From Tsukamurella pseudospumae (GTDB taxonomy: Bacteria; Actinomycetota; Actinomycetes; Mycobacteriales; Mycobacteriaceae), in NCBI RefSeq assembly GCF_001575205.1, contig NZ_LSRE01000001.1, positions 186,001 to 250,000 on the forward strand: 64,000 nucleotides of DNA. Reading direction: 5' to 3'. Each line of letters begins with the position of its first letter. Position 1 is the first letter of the stretch. Below are positions 27,713-36,407 of the stretch, one piece after another. The position numbers and the translations under genes are program-made. Under the pieces are notes generated by a model. The model worked only from the letters and a program-made list of their open reading frames with translations, was not told where the DNA came from and did no database searches.

Positions 27713-28594
27713 GTGGCCGACAGCACCCAGGGGAACAGCCGGTACCCGACGACGCGCGACGGCAGGCGGCTGCACGCCGCGCAGCTCGACGGTCCGCCCG
27801 GCTCCCCGATCGTCGTCTTCGAGGCCGGCGCGGGCGGCACCCGATCCGGTTGGGCCCTGGTGCAACCCGCGGTCGCCGGGTTCGCGACGGCCGTCGCCTA
27901 CGACCGCTCGGGCCTGGGGCGCAGTGCGCCGGACACCGTCGACCGGACCTTCGAGCGGATGGCCGACGACCTGAACGACCTCCTCGACGGACTCGCCGCC
28001 GGCGATCCCGATCGCCGGTTCGTCCTCGTCGGCCACAGCCTGGGCGGGCCGATCGTGCGGCTCGCGGCGGCGCGACGACCCGAGCGCATCCGCGGTCTCG
28101 TGCTGGTGGACCCGTCCGACGAGGGCATCGGCGCGATGCTGCGGCCGATGTTCCCCTACGCCGACTCCGTGATGTTCGTGGTACTCCGGGTGCTTGCGCG
28201 GACGGGTGTCAGCCGCCTCCTGACCAGCCGTCTCGCGGGCGACGTGCCCGCGGACGTCAAGGCGGATCTCGCCCGCGAGGCGACGACGCCCGTGGCCATC
28301 GACACGATGCAGCAGGAGCTCACGACCTTCCGCTCGGAGCTGCCCGCATGGCAGGACTCGCCGCCGTCCCTCGGCGACATCCCCGTCACCGTCATCTCCG
28401 GCGTGAAGACCGACCGAGCGCCGAAGATCCGCGCCGCGAGCACGGCCGCGCACGCTCGACGGGCGGCCGCGTCGCCGCACGGCCGGCACGTGCTCGCGGA
28501 GAACTCCGGCCATAACGTCCCACTGACCGATCCGGACCTCGTCGTCGCGGAGATCTGCCGCCTCGTCGCCGGGCCGGGTGCCGACGCGCGCTGA
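27713..28594 (+). CDS. alpha/beta fold hydrolase (copy 2 of tandem pair)
   Basis: A 293-residue paralogue of the preceding hydrolase. Elbow GHSLGG (Ser near 108), catalytic His in ENSGHNVPLTDPD. The lid region (IGAMLRPMFPYADSVMFVVLRVLARTGVS) differs most from copy 1, so the two probably differ in substrate. GTG start 6 nt after TAGCGT. Its stop almost touches the convergent DUF4873 gene. Confidence 0.88.
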   Translation: MADSTQGNSRYPTTRDGRRLHAAQLDGPPGSPIVVFEAGAGGTRSGWALVQPAVAGFATAVAYDRSGLGRSAPDTVDRTFERMADDLNDLLDGLAAGDPDRRFVLVGHSLGGPIVRLAAARRPERIRGLVLVDPSDEGIGAMLRPMFPYADSVMFVVLRVLARTGVSRLLTSRLAGDVPADVKADLAREATTPVAIDTMQQELTTFRSELPAWQDSPPSLGDIPVTVISGVKTDRAPKIRAASTAAHARRAAASPHGRHVLAENSGHNVPLTDPDLVVAEICRLVAGPGADAR

Positions 28595-28595
28595 T

Positions 28596-29360
28596 TCAGA
28601 GCGGGTACGGCGGCGCTCCGACGCCGACGAGGCGGTAGGTGCCCCACACCGTCTTGTCGGTGACCATCGCGGGCGCCCCCTCGCCCCCACCGACGGCCAC
28701 CGTGACGCTGCCGCGCGGCATCTTCTTCAGTGCCGCACCGATCTCCAGGTCGTCGACGGTGCCGTACCAGTGGTAGTTGCCGTCGAGCGGCTCGAGGTGG
28801 CCGGCGAGGCGCACGGGCGAGACCGCCTCGTAGTCGCCCGAGCGGAACACGGCGGAGCCGGTGTAGACGCCCTCATCGCGGACGTGGTCGTTGGACAGGT
28901 CGACGGCGTCGCGATCGGGCCGCGAGGGCACGCGCCGGCCGCGCTGGATCCAGCGGGCGGTGACCGGCGGCCTGGCCAGGATCCGCGTGGCGGCCTCGGT
29001 GTACATCCACCTCAGCCACGCCAGCAGCGTCTCGAGCTGGACCTTCGACCCGTCGGTGAGCACGAGATTCGGCACGCCGTCGACGAGCATCCCGAGGTAG
29101 GCGCGCTCCGCGTCCGCGGGCCCGACCGTGGTCGGCGCGATCACGCGCGGATCGAGTGCGGGCACGGCGATCTCGGCCGTCGTGCCCGGTAGGACCACCA
29201 GGTCGTAGTCGGTCTCCCCGGCCGGGGTCGTCACGGTCCAGGCGTCCCGGTCGGGCCGGAACCGCAGGCCGAGAACATCGGACGGTGCGACGAGAGCACC
29301 GTCGACGCCCGGGACGCGAGCGCCGATGACGACGATGCGCGGCGCCTCCGCGGTTCTCAC
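28596..29360 (-). CDS. DUF4873 domain-containing protein
   Basis: A 254-residue protein. The C-terminal 90 residues (YTGSAVFRSGDYEAVSPVRLAGHLEPLDG...WGTYRLVGVGAPPYP) match DUF4873. The first 165 residues look like the tail of a flavin monooxygenase (YDLVVLPGTT..., a C-terminal helical stretch) but lack any GxGxxG cofactor motif. In other actinobacteria DUF4873 is often fused behind an FAD monooxygenase, so this may be a cut-down version. The GTG overlaps the stop of the AurF-like gene (GTGA), making it the downstream partner of that oxygenase. Confidence 0.75.
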   Translation of the reverse strand: MRTAEAPRIVVIGARVPGVDGALVAPSDVLGLRFRPDRDAWTVTTPAGETDYDLVVLPGTTAEIAVPALDPRVIAPTTVGPADAERAYLGMLVDGVPNLVLTDGSKVQLETLLAWLRWMYTEAATRILARPPVTARWIQRGRRVPSRPDRDAVDLSNDHVRDEGVYTGSAVFRSGDYEAVSPVRLAGHLEPLDGNYHWYGTVDDLEIGAALKKMPRGSVTVAVGGGEGAPAMVTDKTVWGTYRLVGVGAPPYPL

Positions 29361-30262
29361 GCGAGGAACCCGGCCTTCTTCCACGACCACCGCGCGAACG
29401 AGCCCATGAGCCCGACGGAGTCGAGGAACCGGCCGAGGTCGCGGAAGCCGTCCTGCTTGGCCTTGATGTGGTGCGGGTTGGTGATCGCGGCGCGATAGGC
29501 GACCATCGGCTCGAGGCCGACCCGGGCGTACATGCGCGGGTTCGCGAACAGCATGCGGAAGCCGAACGCGGCCCCGGCGTGCAGGTTCCCGACGAGCAGG
29601 GTCTGCAGGCGGGTGCGATCGGCCTGACCGCGGCGCGCCCCGTCACGGGCGTAACCGATGTGCCGGGCCTCCTCGGTCACGTGGATCTGCATGAGCCGCG
29701 CGACGATCGGCTGTAGCTCCGGATCGTCCTTGATCTGACGCTGCTGCGCGTCGAAGATCTCCTCGCCGACCAGCGCGGCGATCCACACCGCCTGGCCCCG
29801 GATGACGGGCGCGAGAACGTACTTCACCACGGCGAGCTTCCATCCGCGCAGCCGGTACGGGCGCTCGCCGACGCGGTCGATGACCTTGCCGAACATCACC
29901 ATGTGACGGCACTCGTCGCCCATCTCGGTGAGCGAGTAGAAGGCGTCGCGCGACGTCGGGTCCTTCGTCAGGAGGTCGCGCAGGAGGAGGCGGTTGAGCA
30001 GGTTCTCGAACCAGATGCCCATCGACAGCAGGTTCACCATCTCCTGCTTCGAGAGGGCGATCTGCTCCTCGCGGGACATGCCGTTCCAGATGTCGGTGCC
30101 GTACAGCGTGCACATGTGCGGCGGCAGGAAGAACTTGTCGGGATCGATCGGGGCGTCCCAGTCGATGTCGACGACGGGCGCGTAGGAGCGTTTGACGGAA
30201 CCGCCGAGGAGTCGATCGGCCACGCTCTCACGGGTGCGTTCGGGCAGAGTCGTATCGGTCAT
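29357..30262 (-). CDS. AurF-type diiron oxygenase
   Basis: A 301-residue helical protein with diiron ligand motifs in the order expected of AurF-family N-oxygenases: EMVNLLSMGIWFENLL, EMGDECRHMVMFG, GEEIFDAQQRQ and HVTEEARHIGYAR. It may hydroxylate an amine or a lipid. TACGTT lies 6 nt before the ATG, with no ribosome binding site, so it is probably leaderless. An inverted repeat upstream suits control by the TetR gene next door. The DUF4873 gene is translationally coupled behind it. Confidence 0.85.
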   Translation of the reverse strand: MTDTTLPERTRESVADRLLGGSVKRSYAPVVDIDWDAPIDPDKFFLPPHMCTLYGTDIWNGMSREEQIALSKQEMVNLLSMGIWFENLLNRLLLRDLLTKDPTSRDAFYSLTEMGDECRHMVMFGKVIDRVGERPYRLRGWKLAVVKYVLAPVIRGQAVWIAALVGEEIFDAQQRQIKDDPELQPIVARLMQIHVTEEARHIGYARDGARRGQADRTRLQTLLVGNLHAGAAFGFRMLFANPRMYARVGLEPMVAYRAAITNPHHIKAKQDGFRDLGRFLDSVGLMGSFARWSWKKAGFLA

Positions 30263-30268
30263 GTGGCG

Positions 30269-30274
30269 AACGTA
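30269..30274 (-). promoter_or_regulatory. -10 element of aurF-like gene
   Basis: TACGTT on the minus strand, 6 nt before the ATG at 30262. Confidence 0.5.
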
Positions 30275-30285
30275 ACACCACCGGC

Positions 30286-30308
30286 AGACAGAGTCCAGAA
30301 TTCTGTCT
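30286..30308. promoter_or_regulatory. likely TetR operator (AGACAGA-N9-TCTGTCT)
   Basis: A perfect 7-bp inverted repeat with 9-bp spacer, covering the -35 region of the aurF-like promoter and lying just 24 bp from the end of the TetR gene. Best explained as the target of that regulator. Confidence 0.6.
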
Positions 30309-30332
30309 ATATCCCCAGGTTGTCGGGGGTGT

Positions 30333-30956
30333 CTATCGCACGAACTGGGCCCGCGCGGGGATGACGAAGGTCTGGGCGTACCGTCGGCCCGCCTCGACGT
30401 TCGCCGACGACGGTCCGCGGTGGTCCGGCCCGTCGACCAGGCCCTCGACGGGCGGCAGCGGGGTCAGCAGGAGCGAGTGCAGCTGCCGGACGAAGAAGTC
30501 CGCCATCGCCTCGACATCGGCGTCGTCGCGGTACTCGTCGCGCCGGATCTCGCGCAGGAAGAAGCGCCGCCCCTCTTGGATCTGCGGGGACTCGCCGTGG
30601 ATGTACGGGAGGATCAGCGCCGGACTCATCGCGAGCACCCGCTGCAGGGCGCGGTGTTCCCGCAGGTAGGCGTAGGCGTAGGCGAATCCGGCGGCGAGCC
30701 GCTCGTCGTTGTCGGCGATCGGATCGGCGTAGGCGTGGATCCGGCTGTAGAACTTCTCGAGCTCGCTCGAGACGACCGCCTCGACGAGGGCGTCCTTGCC
30801 GGTGAAGTGCTGGTAGAGCGTCGCGCGGGCCAACCGCGCCCGCTTGGCGAGCGCGCCCATCGAGATGCGCGTCAGTCCCGCCTCGTCGACCCAGTCGAGA
30901 GCCGCCCGCAGGATCTGCTGCCGCGTGTCCGGTTTCGTCGTCGGGGTCGATGCCAC
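30333..30956 (-). CDS. TetR family regulator
   Basis: A 207-residue TetR protein. HTH ISMGALAKRARLARATLYQHFTGKDALVEAVV (about residues 31-62), then an all-helical effector domain. It is upstream of and co-directional with the aurF-like gene and probably its repressor. GTG start with TAGAAT 6 nt upstream and no ribosome binding site: leaderless. Confidence 0.88.
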   Translation of the reverse strand: MASTPTTKPDTRQQILRAALDWVDEAGLTRISMGALAKRARLARATLYQHFTGKDALVEAVVSSELEKFYSRIHAYADPIADNDERLAAGFAYAYAYLREHRALQRVLAMSPALILPYIHGESPQIQEGRRFFLREIRRDEYRDDADVEAMADFFVRQLHSLLLTPLPPVEGLVDGPDHRGPSSANVEAGRRYAQTFVIPARAQFVR

Positions 30957-30962
30957 CTGCGG

Positions 30963-30968
30963 ATTCTA
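30963..30968 (-). promoter_or_regulatory. -10 element of TetR gene
   Basis: TAGAAT on the minus strand, 6 nt before the GTG at 30956. Confidence 0.5.
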
Positions 30969-30991
30969 TCCCGACCCGCCGCGATATCGCC

Positions 30992-31810
30992 TCAGTCCGG
31001 CTCCGTGACGAAGTCCACCAGTCGCTCGACAGCGCCGATCAGCGACGCGTCGAGATCGCGGAACGAGGTCACCGCGCCCTGCACGCGGCGCCAGCCGTCC
31101 TGCGGCGTGCCCCAGCCGAGCCGCCTGCAGGTGCCGGTCTTCCAGTCCTCGCCCCGCGGCACGTCCGGCCACGCCGCGATCCCGACGGCGGCCGGCTTGA
31201 CCGCCGCCCAGATGTCGATGAACGGGTGGCCGGTGACCATGACGTACTTCCCCACGGACTGCGTCATCCGCGACTCCTTCGAGCCCTCGACGAGGTGGTC
31301 GGCGAGAACGCCGACCTTCCGTCCCGGGCCCGGCTGGAACTCCGCGAGCCGATCGCCGAGATGGTCGAGGCCCTCGAGCTGTTCGACCACGACGCCCTCG
31401 ACGCGCAGGTCGTGGCCCCACACCCGCTCCACGATCGCGGCGTCGTGGATGCCCTCGACCCAGATCCGGCTCGGTAGCGCCACGCGTGCCTTCACGCGCT
31501 CCACGCGCGTCGAGCCCGACGCGCTGCGGACCGGGTCCGACGGTGCCTTCGCCGTCGGGCGCACCAGCGTGACCGGCGCACCGTCGATGAGGAACGCGGC
31601 CGGGCGCATCACGAACACGCGGACCTTGCCGCGCCCGTCCTCGAGCTTGACCAGGTCACCGTCGTAGCTGCGGTCGAAGCCGACGACGGCGCCGCAGAAG
31701 CCGGTCGCCGCGTCCTCGACCACGAGGTCGCGGTCGGCCGGAACCTCGGGGATCACGCGCGCCTTCTTGCTCGCGTGCCCCGCGTAGATGTCGCCGTACC
31801 TGTTCGCCAC
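30992..31810 (-). CDS. DUF3097 family protein
   Basis: A 272-residue cytosolic protein of the actinobacterial DUF3097 family, recognised from RVIPEVPADRDLVVEDAATGFCGAVVGF at the N terminus and the VLADHLVEGSKE...VTGHPFIDIWAAVKP core, which resembles a TOPRIM-like acid/His arrangement. GTG 31810 is chosen since homologues begin with a similar xxNRYGxDI segment; TACGGT lies 8 nt upstream. Function unknown; conserved in actinobacteria. Confidence 0.8.
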   Translation of the reverse strand: MANRYGDIYAGHASKKARVIPEVPADRDLVVEDAATGFCGAVVGFDRSYDGDLVKLEDGRGKVRVFVMRPAAFLIDGAPVTLVRPTAKAPSDPVRSASGSTRVERVKARVALPSRIWVEGIHDAAIVERVWGHDLRVEGVVVEQLEGLDHLGDRLAEFQPGPGRKVGVLADHLVEGSKESRMTQSVGKYVMVTGHPFIDIWAAVKPAAVGIAAWPDVPRGEDWKTGTCRRLGWGTPQDGWRRVQGAVTSFRDLDASLIGAVERLVDFVTEPD

Positions 31811-31864
31811 GGCGACCAACCGTAGTCGAACGAGCCCGCGGAACCCGGGAGCCCACACCGCTCG

Positions 31865-33028
31865 TCAGGGAGCCGGGTCGACGTACTGGGTGAAGCCGTA
31901 CCGTTCGTGCGGGCCGATCGCGCCGAACTCGAACAGGCCCTCGCCCTCCTCGGTTCGGCCGTCGGGGTGCCGGACGGTGCACGTCGCGAGGTATTCGACG
32001 GGGACGAGCATCGTCAGGTTCACATCGAGTTCGGACACCCGGAACCGCCGGCCCTCGACCTTCTCCTCCCCCTGCCACATGCCGTGCCGCCAGTCCTGAT
32101 CGAGGCCGTAACCTGTGCCGAAGCCGAAGTGGTTCGCGATGAGGATCGCGACGTCGACCTCGGTCCGGGCACCGTCGGATCCCGTGAACGCGAGCCGGGC
32201 GGCCCGGGCCCGGCGCGTCCCGGAGACGAAGTCGATGTCGTGGGCGACGTGGCCGAGCCAGCGGGGCTCGGAGCCGTCGTGCGGGATCCACGTGGCGTCC
32301 TCGACGACCGGCCGCCCGCGGATGTCCTCCTGCAGCACGACGCAGATCGTGGCCTCGGACAGGCGCAGGACGGAGTAGATCCAGAAGAAGTTGCCGGCCT
32401 CGGTGACGCGGCGGCCGGGCGGCTCCGCCTCGCCGACGGGGCGCACGCCCCACGAGCGGTCGCGGTTGCCGCGCCAGGTGCTCGCGTCGAACCTCTCGCC
32501 GTCGACGGTCAACGAACCCGCCCAGCTCCCGACCTGCACGAACCGCTGCGTGTCGAAGGTGACCCGCTCGAGCTGCCGGTGGAAGTGGCGCGGCTCGAGG
32601 TGCGCGGGCCCGGTCGCGGTGAACGTCAGATCGAACTCGAGGTTGTAGTCCTCCCCCGGCTCGAGGACGATCCGCAGCCGCTCGAGCCCCTCCAGAACCT
32701 CCAGCCGCAGCGGTCCGACGACCGTGTCCGTGCGGTCCGCACCGAGCGCCTTCGACGCGCGGAAGACCACCTGATCGTCGCCGTGCCGCGCGACGGCGAA
32801 GCAGTCCACCACGCCGAGGTTCGGGTACACGCCGAGGCCGAGCACCAGGAAGGGCTCGTCGGCGGTTCCGTTGTGCGCGTTGAAGTAGTAGCGGTCGTAG
32901 AAGTTGCGGTCCGAGGTCGCGGGGTGCCGGATCACCTCGGCGACCTGGTGCACCGGGAGGTCGTCGGCCGGCGACAGCGGCGAGCCGCTCCAGGTGCGCA
33001 GGGGCGAACCCCGCTTCGATCCGGTCAC
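31865..33028 (-). CDS. conserved hypothetical protein, beta-rich
   Basis: A 387-residue protein with no signal peptide. It is rich in beta strands and aromatic residues (FYDRYYFNAHNG, LGLGVYPNLGVVDCFAVARHGD, GNFFWIYSVLRL, HFGFGTGYGLDQDWRHGMW), which suggests two lipocalin-like halves as in CrtC/AttH-type hydratases, but I cannot assign it. GTG start overlaps the stop of the phosphotransferase gene (GTGA); the pair recurs in mycobacteria-like genomes, so the two probably share a lipid or steroid substrate. Confidence 0.65.
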   Translation of the reverse strand: MTGSKRGSPLRTWSGSPLSPADDLPVHQVAEVIRHPATSDRNFYDRYYFNAHNGTADEPFLVLGLGVYPNLGVVDCFAVARHGDDQVVFRASKALGADRTDTVVGPLRLEVLEGLERLRIVLEPGEDYNLEFDLTFTATGPAHLEPRHFHRQLERVTFDTQRFVQVGSWAGSLTVDGERFDASTWRGNRDRSWGVRPVGEAEPPGRRVTEAGNFFWIYSVLRLSEATICVVLQEDIRGRPVVEDATWIPHDGSEPRWLGHVAHDIDFVSGTRRARAARLAFTGSDGARTEVDVAILIANHFGFGTGYGLDQDWRHGMWQGEEKVEGRRFRVSELDVNLTMLVPVEYLATCTVRHPDGRTEEGEGLFEFGAIGPHERYGFTQYVDPAP

Positions 33029-34131
33029 GGCACGGCCTCCCAGTAGGTCCCGTCGAGCATCTTCTCGATGCTCGCGCGGTGCAGGATCATGTCGTCGGGG
33101 TTCTCCGGCGGGACGGACGCCCCGAAGTCGATGGCACGGGTCTGGATCCGGTACATGATCACGCCGTGCACGATCGCGGCGTACGCGGTGTAGAAGTCCA
33201 TGTCGCGCGGTACGTGTCCGGTGCGGTCGGCGTACCGTCGTTCCACGTCCTGGCGGCGGAGGAACCCGGGGAGGCCGGGCAGGCCCGCGAGCTCGGCGAG
33301 GTCCTGGAAGAAGCGGTGCAGGTACACGAACCAGCCCAGGTCCAACTCGCACGGCCCGACGGTGGCCATCTCCCAGTCCAGCACCGCGACCGGGGTGTTG
33401 CCGACGTACATCAGGTTGCCGATCCTGGCATCGCCCCAGGTGAGTACAGCGTCCGCGTGGCCCGGAAGATGGTCCTCCGCCCAGGCGAGCGCGCGGTCCA
33501 GGACGGGGGCCCGACGGTGCCCCTCCGCCGCCCAGTCGTAGAACGCCCGGAGCCGGCGCAGGTGCGCGGCGAGGGCCGTCTCCCCCGGCTCCGGCATCGG
33601 GATCCCGTCGCCCGGCGGGGTGACACCGTGGATCGTCGCGATGACGTCGACCGACGCGTCGCCGAGTTCCCGCAGGTCCGCGTCGGTGGAGTCGGGCCGC
33701 CAGGCGCCGAAGGTGTAGGGCATGACGTCCGGCGGGACCTCGCCGTCGATCCGGTCCATCACCAGGAAGGGCGCCCCGATCACGGACGGATCCTCCTCGA
33801 CCCACAGGCACGACGGTGCCGCCACCCCGTACGACAGCACATGGCGCATGACCGCGAACTGGGCCGGAAGGTCGTAGCTCGGGAACACCGGATCGGACTC
33901 CGGCCGCGGCGCGACGCGGATCACGAGGTGCCGCTCGTCGTCGCCGAACCGGACGGACGCGAGCAGGGTCTCGCTGGACATGCCGTTGCCCTCCGGCAGC
34001 TGCAGGTCCAGGATCTCTGCGCCGGGCTCCCGCTCGGCGAACCACTGCTGCAGCCGCACTCGCACCTCGTCGGGACTGCGCTGCGAGGACGCCGGGCGGG
34101 CTTGCTCGGCGAAGGTGTCCGATTCACTCAT
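33025..34131 (-). CDS. phosphotransferase (APH/choline kinase-like) family protein
   Basis: A 368-residue kinase-fold protein. The catalytic loop reads WGDARIGNLMY (Asp and Asn present; the usual leading His is Trp, common in this subgroup) and the Mg motif DWE follows (AVLDWEMATVG). Members near acyl-CoA dehydrogenases phosphorylate hydroxyacyl groups; others are antibiotic kinases. TACCCT lies 7 nt before the ATG, so a leaderless start is likely. First gene of a two-gene operon. Confidence 0.85.
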   Translation of the reverse strand: MSESDTFAEQARPASSQRSPDEVRVRLQQWFAEREPGAEILDLQLPEGNGMSSETLLASVRFGDDERHLVIRVAPRPESDPVFPSYDLPAQFAVMRHVLSYGVAAPSCLWVEEDPSVIGAPFLVMDRIDGEVPPDVMPYTFGAWRPDSTDADLRELGDASVDVIATIHGVTPPGDGIPMPEPGETALAAHLRRLRAFYDWAAEGHRRAPVLDRALAWAEDHLPGHADAVLTWGDARIGNLMYVGNTPVAVLDWEMATVGPCELDLGWFVYLHRFFQDLAELAGLPGLPGFLRRQDVERRYADRTGHVPRDMDFYTAYAAIVHGVIMYRIQTRAIDFGASVPPENPDDMILHRASIEKMLDGTYWEAVP

Positions 34132-34138
34132 GCCGGTC

Positions 34139-34144
34139 AGGGTA
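34139..34144 (-). promoter_or_regulatory. -10 element of phosphotransferase operon
   Basis: TACCCT on the minus strand, 7 nt before the ATG at 34131, with no ribosome binding site between. Confidence 0.5.
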
Positions 34145-34214
34145 GATCCGCGGAGCGTTTGCTAGAACATGTTTCAGATATTCGGTGGGATCCGGCGCGT
34201 AAGCTGGTCGGGCC

Positions 34215-34988
34215 ATGAGTACCGTCGCCACCCTCGCACGCCGCGCCACCGCGGGGCCCGCCCAGGGCTTCGCCGTGTGGTCGTCGGCCTGGCTCGCGGG
34301 ATCGGCGGGCACCGATGAGCTGCTGGCGGCGCTGAGCGAGTGGGCGCCCGTGCAGTCCGTCGTCGACGGCGACCTCCCGGACCTGCTCGCCGAGATCCGG
34401 GCGCTCGCCCCGCACACCGTCCGGCTGCTGCTGCCCGCGCCGGGCGACGCGCGCGGGCTCCCCGCCGGGACGGATCTCGAACAGGCGGCGATGGCGCGGG
34501 GCGAGGTCGTCGTGTTCGACGGAGCGTCCTCGTCGATCGCCCTGGTTCCCACGCCGGAGGCCGCGGACGTGATGCGCTGGCAGGCCTTCCTGCACGAACC
34601 CGCCCTCGTGGACCCCGACCCGATGCCGCTGGGCGGCGCCGAACAGGAGTTGCGCGGCGCGGTCCGGGAGGCACCGTCTGCGCTGGCGGGCCTGCCGCCC
34701 GCGCCCGACGCGTCCGACGACCCCCGGCGCCTCGTGATGGACTTGACCCGATACCTCGGCGCCCACCGGCTGCCGCTCAGCGCGTCCGAGCGCGCGCACC
34801 GCGTGCTCGACAGCGCCGGGATGGTCGAGGCGATCCTGCTGGTCGCGGGCACGGAGAACCCCTACGCCGGCCTCACGCTGGCGTCCGCCCAGGGTGGCGA
34901 CGCCGCGTACCGGGACCTGTGGCGCACCGTCCGCGCCGCCCGGGTGGCCGCGGTCAATGCCGTCTGCCGCGACGAACTACGCGGTTGA
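34215..34988 (+). CDS. conserved hypothetical protein
   Basis: A 257-residue acidic protein without signal peptide or membrane segments. It begins with an Ala-rich helical part (LARRATAGPAQGFAVWSSAWLAG), has alternating strands and helices in the middle (RLLLPAPGD, VVVFDGASSSIALVP), and ends in a helical LASAQGGDAAYRDLWRTVRAARVAAV segment. I do not recognise the family. TAAGCT lies 9 nt before the ATG. It is divergent from the phosphotransferase operon. Confidence 0.65.
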   Translation: MSTVATLARRATAGPAQGFAVWSSAWLAGSAGTDELLAALSEWAPVQSVVDGDLPDLLAEIRALAPHTVRLLLPAPGDARGLPAGTDLEQAAMARGEVVVFDGASSSIALVPTPEAADVMRWQAFLHEPALVDPDPMPLGGAEQELRGAVREAPSALAGLPPAPDASDDPRRLVMDLTRYLGAHRLPLSASERAHRVLDSAGMVEAILLVAGTENPYAGLTLASAQGGDAAYRDLWRTVRAARVAAVNAVCRDELRG

Positions 34989-34997
34989 GCCGACGGA

Positions 34998-36248
34998 TCA
35001 GGCCGGGCCGACCCACCATCCGGTGGTGAGGTCCGCCAGCACGACCGGTACTCGCTGCATGAGCCGCCCGCGCGCCGCCAGCTCGGGGAAGGGCGTCGCG
35101 AGGAGCGCCCTCGTCTCCGCGGGGTGCCGCTGGATCGCCGCGGCGTACTTGGGCGCGAGCTCGTCGGCGATGAACTTCCAGCGCGGCGCCCGATCGGCCC
35201 AGTTGAAGGCCGGCAGGGGCGCGCGGACGCGCACCGGCCCCGGCTCGATCCGCACGTCGATCGGCGCGTAGTTGCCGGGCGCCGGTGTGTCGGGTACGGC
35301 CGGCTTCCCCGCCAGCGTGGTCACGTACGACATCACCCGCCCCATCACGCCGCGCCCCGCCGACGTGACGTCCCACTGGTCCGCGACGATCTGGTTCTGC
35401 TCGCGCGAGGCCATGCGGACCAGCGCGTCGGTCAGCCGGGCGGGCGTGTTCGCGGCGACGGAGTCCCAGGCTCGCCGCATGTTGTCGTCCATGAGCCCGG
35501 CCCGGGCGTACTCGCCGATCGCCTCCGCGCCGCCGTCGAGGTAGGCCTCGTGCATCGGCACCATGTCGATGAAGATGTGCTTCTGCATGATCAGGAGCCG
35601 CTGGATGTACCAGCGGAGGTCCGCGTCGGTGAGTCCCGGTCCACGGGTCACGAGTAGTCGGACGTCCGCGGGCAGGGCGGAGAGCACCTGCTGCGGCCCG
35701 ACGGCGTTCACGACGCCGCCGATCGCCGTCGCCAGCGTCCCCACACCGGGGACGCTCATGATCGACGCGACATCGTCGAGGTCGTAGAACCCCGCCGCGA
35801 AGGACACGCCCGCGATCCCCGCCATGCCCGCCCAGTACAGCTCGGGCCGCTCCCGCGCGAGCCCGAGGTAGTTGATGTAGACCTTGTCGACGTTCCCGCG
35901 GTTCGGGCCGAGCCCGAGGGCGGGGTCCCACTTCGCGAGGTCGATGCCGGCCCGGTCTGCGCCCCGGACCAACCAGTACTGATGCAGGAGCGTCGCGTAC
36001 CGCTGCGGACTCGCACCCGAGCGACGGGCCGTCGCGAGGAGGGGCTCCAGCTCGGCGCGGGTGTCGGGTAGCGCGGCAGCGATTCCACCCGCCGACTCGC
36101 CTTCGCCGTTCGTCACCCGGCCGTCGAGGAACGACGGTGCGGCCGCCGCGGGCGCCGAGGGGGCAAGGGTCGCGCACCCGGCGATCAGAGCCAGGACCGC
36201 GACAAGGGTCCTCGCGCGGAGGTCGTTGCTTCGCCGCAGAACATGCAT
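34998..36248 (-). CDS. exported protein, possible lipoprotein
   Basis: A 416-residue secreted protein. The N terminus has basic residues, a hydrophobic core and LIAGC (possible lipobox, Cys near 26), followed by an alternative AxA site (APAAAAPS). The mature part is mainly helical with a central hydrophobic Ala/Gly segment (YWAGMAGIAGVSFAAGFYD). No family recognised. ATG 36248 has AGGAG upstream. A perfect 18-bp palindrome lies about 60 bp before the gene. Confidence 0.7.
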   Translation of the reverse strand: MHVLRRSNDLRARTLVAVLALIAGCATLAPSAPAAAAPSFLDGRVTNGEGESAGGIAAALPDTRAELEPLLATARRSGASPQRYATLLHQYWLVRGADRAGIDLAKWDPALGLGPNRGNVDKVYINYLGLARERPELYWAGMAGIAGVSFAAGFYDLDDVASIMSVPGVGTLATAIGGVVNAVGPQQVLSALPADVRLLVTRGPGLTDADLRWYIQRLLIMQKHIFIDMVPMHEAYLDGGAEAIGEYARAGLMDDNMRRAWDSVAANTPARLTDALVRMASREQNQIVADQWDVTSAGRGVMGRVMSYVTTLAGKPAVPDTPAPGNYAPIDVRIEPGPVRVRAPLPAFNWADRAPRWKFIADELAPKYAAAIQRHPAETRALLATPFPELAARGRLMQRVPVVLADLTTGWWVGPA

Positions 36249-36308
36249 GGACCGACTCCTTCGGGTGCGCCGTCGCGGGCGATCACCGGTGGACCACCAG
36301 CGCCAGTG

Positions 36309-36326
36309 TGACAACGCTCGTTGTCA
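36309..36326. promoter_or_regulatory. 18-bp palindrome TGACAACG-CT-CGTTGTCA
   Basis: Perfect 8-bp arms around a 2-bp centre, in an AT-richer gap upstream of the exported-protein gene. The form fits a TetR-type operator, but no TetR gene is adjacent, so the regulator may be encoded elsewhere. Confidence 0.55.
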
Positions 36327-36407
36327 TCAATAGCACGCCGCAGCACAGCCCCGCTTGCGATCAGTGAAGCCCGTGGCGCACCGGGACCGGTCGCCTGCTC
36401 ACGATGG

